NCBI GenBank assembly: GCA_003116995.1
Contig: BDSL01000019.1
Coordinates: forward strand, 992,001 to 1,056,000
From: Yamagishiella unicocca
Lineage: Eukaryota; Chlorophyta; Chlorophyceae; Chlamydomonadales; Volvocaceae
Length of the DNA stretch: 64,000 bases
Direction: 5' to 3'
Made by a program: the position numbers and the translations under genes. Of the stretch, positions 57,809 through 64,000 are shown one piece after another (position 1 is the first letter of the stretch; the number at the start of each line of letters is the position of its first letter). The notes under the pieces are model-generated. The model saw only the letters and a program-made list of their open reading frames with translations. It did not search any database and had not been told where the DNA came from.

Positions 57809-60800
57809 TACCTCCGCAGCTGCCCTGCCGCCCGCTGCCGTCGCGCAGCCAGTCACGGCGGCCGCCGCCGCCGCATCCAGCGAGATGGAATGCGAGCTAT
57901 CTCACCCCTCGCTGACGCTTCCGAGCCACGGCGGCGCCGATCTGCTCGCTGGCGAGTCGCTCGAGGCGATGCTTGAAGAAGATCCGGCGCTGGACAGCTG
58001 GCTGGCCGCCTCGAAGCAGGCCGATGCCACCGGTGCGGGTGGCAGCGGCACGACGCCGACAGCGGGCGGTGCGTTGCAGCGGCGCAGCTCCGACGACTTG
58101 CTCCAGACGTTGGCGGTTGCCATGGGGGGTAACCATGGCGACGACGACTGGATGGACGGTGATGCAGATGCGGAAATGAGTTTGCTGATGCAGGGCGGCA
58201 GCGCCGTCGATGGTACAGCCGCTGGTAGCGCAAACCGCAATGCCGCGGCCGCAGTCCTCACGTCTGCGGCGGCGGCAGCGGCTGTGGTCAGCACACCGGC
58301 GCCACTGCCCCGGCCTCATGATGGGTTCGAGAACACGCCGTCGCCGCACCTGCAGAGCCGCTCAGCTGCCTCCACCGCGCTGGCGGCCGCCGCGGCGCGT
58401 TCCTCCCGTGAGCCACTCGGCAGCACGGTCTGCAAGGTAGGGACTAAACCGGGGTTGGTCGACATCAGCATAGGGGGAAGGGAGGACTGCGGCCACTACC
58501 GGCGCCGGCCCGATTTGCTTTTCCATTCGCGTTGCAACGTGTGTCAGGCTTATATTTTGGCTCCCTGGCTGCTGCATCATTGGGCTTTCCTCATTAGTGC
58601 TATATTAGGATGCTGCTGTGTTGAAAGTGAAAGTTAAGGCTACGGGCTTGGCAAACCTGGTGGGCGGCGGGTACGGTGGGATGGTGTTATGGGGTGGTAA
58701 TTCGGCTCACCTTTGTGCCTCTTCGGCCTAGTATGCCAGGCCAGCATTCCGCTGCTTATAGGAAGAGCCGTAGACGTGTATGGAGGGACGGCGCTGTTTA
58801 TCGTGTCGCCGCTCCATCCTTCCCGCGTTGATTCCGTTGACTGGATGCATATTGCCGCTGTGCTCCCAGCACAGCAGTGAGGACTTCGCTAAGAGCCTTG
58901 CTGTGAACCTTCGCGCCCATCCTTTCACCCTGCCGCCGCACTTGCCCCAATTTCTCTCCGAAGGTGAGGGAGATGCTGGGCTTGGACGAGCCGCTGGACC
59001 AGCAAGATGGGCTCGATCTTAACAGCGAGGAGCTGTGGCGCAACATTAACGCCGAAGCCAACAGCATTTTCTCGGAGCAGGGAGGCAGCGTTGGCATCGA
59101 CGGACGCATGGGCATGGCGGGTACCGCGTCGTCCACCGCCGCCGCCACAACGGCGGAGGCGACCTCTGCACCCGCATCGCCAGCGGTCAGGCCGACTGCC
59201 GAGGCCATGCCGGAGGCTTTGGAAGCGGGTCAGGGTTCGTCGCCTCTGCAGCCAGAGCTATCAGCCGCGCTGTCGCGCGCAATGTCCATGCAGCTGGGTC
59301 CCCCTGCACACGAGGTGGTGCTCAGTGGCGAGTCCTCTGGCAGTGCTCACGGTCCCCTCAACTCCCAGGATTTCGCCGGAGCCGCTGACGCAGCAGCGGC
59401 CGCCATAATGGCGCCCGATAGCATGGATGAGGACGACGGGGGCGGACTGGAGCTGCTGGCTGTGGAGGCAGCTGCCGCCATTATGGTGCCCGATAGCATG
59501 GATGAGGACGACGGCGCCGGACTGGAGCTGCTGGCTGTGGAGGCAGCTGCCGCCGCCGCCGTTGTCGTTGGGGGTGGCTCGTTGGTGACACTGGCTGGCG
59601 CCGAAGCAGAAGCAGCCCTGGAGGACGAGCCGTCAGGAGAGGCGGCAGCTCTGCAGGAGGAGGTCGCCGGAGGAGGAAGGCGGCTGCTGCACCAGAGCAG
59701 CAGCGCCTCCTCCTTCGGCTTTGATGCAGCGGTGGCGTTTGAGGCTGCGCTGATCAGCCGGCAGCTGGCGGGAGTGAGCACCACGGGTGGCGTCCGTGCG
59801 AACGCGGGCGGCGAGGATGCAATTATGGAGGAGGGCGAGGAGATCACCAGCCCTGCTGCGATGCCGCCGTCCATGGCCGCAGCGGCAGTGATGGACGCCT
59901 TGGCGGCTGGTGCCTCTACCGACGCCGGGGAGCCGGAGAGCAGCTTGGACCTGGCGGAGACCGATGCTCCTGCGGATGGCTTGTCGTCAGGGTTGGAGGC
60001 GGCTGCTCTAGCGGACGCGGCTCCTGGAGATGCACACGACGGTGCTGGGTCGTACCAGATGGATGTGGAGGGCGGCGAGGCGGACGAGGTAGCGTTGCCT
60101 GCTAACTCGTTAGAGTCGGCCGCCGCTGCAGAAGCCAGCCAGGGGCTGACAGCTGCTGCTGTGTTCCTCGCCGCTGGAGTGCCCGATGACGGATTGGGCT
60201 TGGCCGCTGAGGGCGACGAACTGGGCGTCACGTCGGCCTCCGTTGCGGCGGAGGCACGGGCGGATGTGACGATGGCAGCGGAGGAGCTGGATGCCAGTCT
60301 GCAGGAGGTGGAGCCCTCAGCTGCGGCCGCGGCGGCGGTCCTGGGCATGACAGCAGCTGGAGCGTATGCTGTTGCTAAGGAACCGCCGCAGGCGATCCTG
60401 GACGCTGCTTTGTTGAGCGGTGACCAGGGCGATCTGGCTGCCGCCGGGATGACGGCGCCATCGGTCGCGGGTGCCGCGGCGGCCGGGACCAAGGAGCCGC
60501 AGGCGGGTCTGGACATGGTAATGGAAGGCAGCGATCAGGATGAGCAGACGGCACGCACGAGCGCGCCGCCGTTGGTGGCTGCAGCTGCGGTGTTGGGTGG
60601 GGCGGCGGCGGCGTTCCCCCCGCCAGAGAATCGCCCGTCTGGTTCGGACGTAGTTGAGGAGGACGGCGGAGGCGATCCGGGAGAGGCGGCGATGCCCGTG
60701 GCGACGTCGCCATCCGGTGTTGTGGTAGTGGCGGCCGTGCTGGGAGCGATGGCAGCTGACGCTGCTGAGAAGCCCCAGTTCAATTTGGACATGGTCGTGG

Positions 60801-63800
60801 ACGGCGGTGATCGCGAGGCGGTTGTGCCTGGTGGGGCATCGCCGTCCGGTCCTGCCGCAGCAGATGTACTGGGCGCGATGGCAGCGGAAGACTTAGACGC
60901 TGCTGAGAAGCCCCAGTTGGGTCAGGACGTGGTCATGGGCGGCGACGAGCAGGGCGGACTCGCAGCTGCTGGAGACGCGTCCCTGGCGGTCGTGGCCGCA
61001 ACGGCACTGGCGAAGGCAGAGGCTGCCGCTGCTGCCGAGGAGCTCCAGGCCACAGTGGGTATGGAGGAGGACGGTGGCAAAGGCGTCGCTTCGGCCGTGG
61101 GGGCTGTAGCGTTGTCGGGCGCAGCCAGGGCGGTGGCTGGCGAGATGCCGGCCGAGGGCTTCGAGGCGAAGGAAGCGGATACGGCCGCCTTTGCTGCAGC
61201 CGCTGGCGCGGCTGGACCCTTCCTTGCGGACAAGGGCCCACATGATGAGGCCGCATTGGATGAGGACGCGGCAGCTGACGGCAGTGGAGGGGAGCCGGAT
61301 GAGCCAATGTACGACGCGGAGGAGGACGGCTTCGAGGTGGGGCAGGCGGGTGGCGGCTCGAGCGCTCAGCTCCCGAGGCTCGCGCCAAGTACAGCTGATG
61401 TGGACGACGACGCGTCCGACGGTTCCATTGGCACCGCCGCGGCTGTCGTGGCGCCGGTTATGGCCGCCGCCGCTGCAGCTAACGGCGGCGCAACCATAGC
61501 TGGTTCAGGAGCAGCTGACATCGAGATGGAGCCCTCAGCTGTCTACCCGGACTTGCCTTCGGCTGGTGCACCGGACGGCAACACCGATGATGGTGATGAT
61601 TACGACGGCGCTTCGGATGAGCTCCCACGCAAAGCTCCAGCAGGGGCTGGCCCTGCCCTGCTAGCAGCTGCTGCGGCCGCCGGTGCGGCGACCGCAGCAT
61701 CTGTCAGGCACACTCGTGCTGCTCCGAATGCCGAGGCTGGCGCCAATGACGGCGCCGTATCAGTAGCCGCAACCATCGATGCTGAGGGCACCACGGAGAG
61801 CGCCGCCGCCCGCAAGCGAGCGCGCCTGTCCAATTCGGGGCCCACGCCTGAGGGCGTTGAGGGCGGCCTCCCTGCCGCTGCCGCAAGCTCAGCTGCATCG
61901 GGCGGCGTAGGCGCTGGTGCTGGCGTCGCTGGGTCGGCCGGACCTGGTGCTGCGACCGCTCCAGGGATGGAGACTGCGCACTTGTTCGGGGAGCGCCTGG
62001 AGTCGGATGCCTCGCAGGTCTCCGGCCTGTCCACGTGCGCTTCCTCCAGGATGATGTCCGCATCCATGGCGTCAAACCCGGACCTTAATAGGCAGCCATA
62101 CTCCGCTAACCACGGTGAGTTGAGGACCCGCAGGGAACGGCATGAGTGGCGAGGGCCTGACATGTGCACCGCAGACCTGCTGCGATATTACTTTGTTTGT
62201 GCACGTCCATGATGCCGAATGGGCAGCTCATCTCCCCTGTGCCAGCTGTTACTGGCATTCGTCGGCACACCTGTAAGCATCTGCACATGCGCCAGCCGTC
62301 GCCTCGTGGCAAGCTTCCGCCCTCCCGTTGCGCAGGCTTGGCGAGGGTCGAACCCGCGTCGCTCCCGTCCGACACATTTAGCCTGCATTTTGACGACATG
62401 GGATCCCGCTACAGCGGCAGGGGCGCATCGCCCTTGGGGACGCCGGCCCTGGACGAACAGCCCGCTGCCCCGAGCACCGCTACCGGCAGTTTTGTTGCTG
62501 AGACTGACGCTGCTGCCAGTGCCTTCGCCGCGATTGCCGCTGTATCTGGCGAGCTGCCCGCCGACCCCCGCGCGTCAGCGACCAGCAGTGCCAGGTCTAG
62601 CAGCGCTGAAGACGAGTCAAGCGGTGATGATAACGAGGCTGAAGGCAGCCCCACAGGCAGCATTGCAGGAGCAGCAGCGCTTGCCGTGGTACCTACGGGG
62701 CTACCCGCCCACCTCCCTGCGTCAGTGACCAGCGGTGCCAGGAGCAGCAGCTCTTTTGGTGAGGTTACCGACGGCGATACCCAGTCGGGAGGCAGCCCTG
62801 CAGCCGCCATTGCCGCGGTACCTTCCGATCTGCCCGCTGACAACCGCCCGTCAATGACCAGCAGTGCCAGGAGCAGCACCTCGGGGGGTGAGGTTACGGA
62901 TGGTGATTCCCAAATCGAAGGCAGTCTTGCAGCAGCTGGAGCAGCAGCACTAGCTGCTATTCCCACGGCAACTTCCGATCTATCCGGCGATGCACGCGCG
63001 TCAATGACCAGCAGCGGCAGGAGCAGCACCTCTGGTGGTGGGATTACGGACGGTGATACCCAAATCGCAGGCAGCCCTGCAGCAGCTGGAGCAGCAGCAC
63101 TAGCCGCTATTCCCGCGGCAACTTCCGATCTGTCCGCCGACGCACGCGGATCAATGACCAGCGGTGCCAGGAGCAGCAGCTCTTTTGGTGTGGTTGCCGA
63201 CGGCGATACCCAGATGGAAGGCAGCCCTGCAGCAGCTGGAGCAGCAGCACTGGCCGCTATCCCCGCGGCAACTTCCGATCTATCCGCCGATGCACGCGCA
63301 TCAATGACCAGCAGCGGCAGGAGCAGCACCTCTGGTGGTGAGATTACGGACGGTGACACCCAAATTGAAGGCAACCCTGCAGCAGCTGGAGCAGCAGCAC
63401 TAGCCGCTATTCCCGCGGTATCTTCCGATCTGTCCGCCGAAGCACTAGAGTCATCGACCAGCAGTGCCAGGACAATCAGCTCTGGAGGTGAGGTTGCCGA
63501 CGGCGATACCCAGATGGAGGGCAGCCCTGCAGCAGCTGGAGCAGCAGCACTAGCCGCCATTGCCGCGGTATCTTCCGATCTGCCCGCTGACAACCGCGCA
63601 TCAATGACCAGCAGCGGCAGGAGCAGCACCTCTGGAGGTGAGGTTACCGACGGCGATATCCAGACAGAAGGCAGCCGTGCAGCAGCTGGAGCAGCAGCAC
63701 TAGCCGCTATTCCCGCGGCAACTTCCGATCTGTCCGCCGATGCACGCGGGTCAGTGACCAGCAGTGCCAGGACAATCAGCTCTGGAGGTGAGGTTGCCGA

Positions 63801-64000
63801 CGGCGATACCCAGATGGAGGGCAGCACTGCAGCAGCTGGAGCAGCAGCACTGGCCGCCATTGCCGCGGCAACTTCAGATCTGCCCGCCGAAGCACTAGAG
63901 TCAGCGACCAGCAGTGCCAGGACAATCAGCTCGGGAGGTGAGGTTACCGACGGCGATACCCAGATGGAAGGCAGCCCTGCAGCAGCTGGAGCAGCAGCAC
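56147..64000 (+). CDS. Very large Ala-rich acidic repeat protein (3' end beyond window)
   Basis: I do not recognise this protein. Exons 56147-56257, 56595-58436, 58964-62114 and 62336-64000 (still open) join in phase, 2256 residues so far. Residues 1-60 include a charged, heptad-like helix (DLQELLKEIKELKAGLI, then DIPMEDLDDSLEDMVARDAK). Next comes a basic Ser/Thr/Ala-rich region with poly-Ala. Exon 3 opens MLGLDEPLDQQDGLDLNSEE and holds Ala-rich stretches alternating with acidic blocks: a duplicated PDSMDEDD unit (59410-59550) and several LDMVVDGGDRE-like motifs about 45-50 residues apart. An NLS-like RKRARL follows (near 61815). Exon 4 is almost wholly 50-residue repeats. Composition suggests a nuclear scaffold or binding protein (inference). 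The first exon and the acceptor at 58964 (CCGAAG) are the least certain parts. Confidence 0.7.
59404..59553 (+). repeat. In-frame duplication of a 75-bp coding unit
   Basis: The unit encoding APDSMDEDDGGGLELLAVEA is repeated directly as VPDSMDEDDGAGLELLAVEA, with very similar DNA, so it is a recent duplication. Confidence 0.9.
62673..64000 (+). repeat. 150-bp (50-residue) coding tandem repeat
   Basis: The anchor TTCCGATCT (or one-base variant) recurs at 62823, 62973, 63123, 63273, 63423, 63573, 63723 and 63873: exactly 150 bp each, no indels. Each unit reads like SDLSADAR.SMTSS.RSS, SGGEVTDGDTQMEGSPAAAG and AAALAAIPA. Conserved points are the EVTDGDTQ core and the PAAAGAAALA helix. The array is open at the window edge. 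Confidence 0.97.

Noticed and set aside
62409..63860. 483-codon open frame on the minus strand
   Set aside because: It is the antisense of the 150-bp repeat exon, which joins in phase with three upstream exons on the plus strand. A multiple-of-3 repeat keeps antisense frames open.

Overview
The window looks like nuclear DNA of a volvocine/chlamydomonadalean green alga. Supporting signs are GC-rich, intron-dense genes, many minisatellites, TTTTAGGG-type telomere-like tracts, TGTAA polyadenylation signals, and lineage-typical families (a tmc-like membrane PAS protein and an OPR repeat protein). Coding exons are very GC-rich; the gene-poor stretches (about 10.6-14.3, 35.7-41, 46.4-56 kb) look more AT-rich and carry repeat remnants.

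Layout. 1-10.6 kb, minus strand: 22 phase-consistent exons of a tmc-like multi-TM, multi-PAS protein; its 3' end lies beyond the left edge and its start codon was not found. 14.7-18.3 kb, minus: an octotricopeptide-repeat (OPR) organelle RNA-binding protein. 19.36-35.12 kb, plus: a complete 30-exon gene for the largest subunit of RNA polymerase II (RPB1, 1864 residues predicted), divergent from the OPR gene. 37.07-38.92 kb, minus: two halves of a histidine-phosphatase (phosphoglycerate-mutase-like) domain in inverted order. 41.46-46.08 kb, minus: an auxin-efflux-carrier/PIN-LIKES type transporter. 56.15 kb to the right edge, plus: a very large alanine-rich acidic protein ending in perfectly periodic 50-residue repeats.

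The gene-poor 46-56 kb stretch holds a 1.6-kb foldback element built of about 170-bp palindromic modules. It sits in a decayed copy of the 5' end of the 56-kb gene. The stretch also has the 3' end of a non-LTR retrotransposon with a short-repeat tail, and a 262-308-bp satellite that shares LINE-like sequence. A roughly 300-bp segment is shared by 41.2 and 55.0 kb, and a roughly 90-bp segment by 13.0 and 39.5 kb.

The strongest biological observation is in RPB1. The catalytic core and heptad tail look normal, but seven of the eight Cys/His ligands of the two clamp zinc sites are substituted or missing. Second is the permuted histidine phosphatase. Third is a set of short repeats recurring in the introns of three unrelated genes. 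The genes show no obvious shared pathway; the window is an ordinary nuclear neighbourhood with mixed functions.
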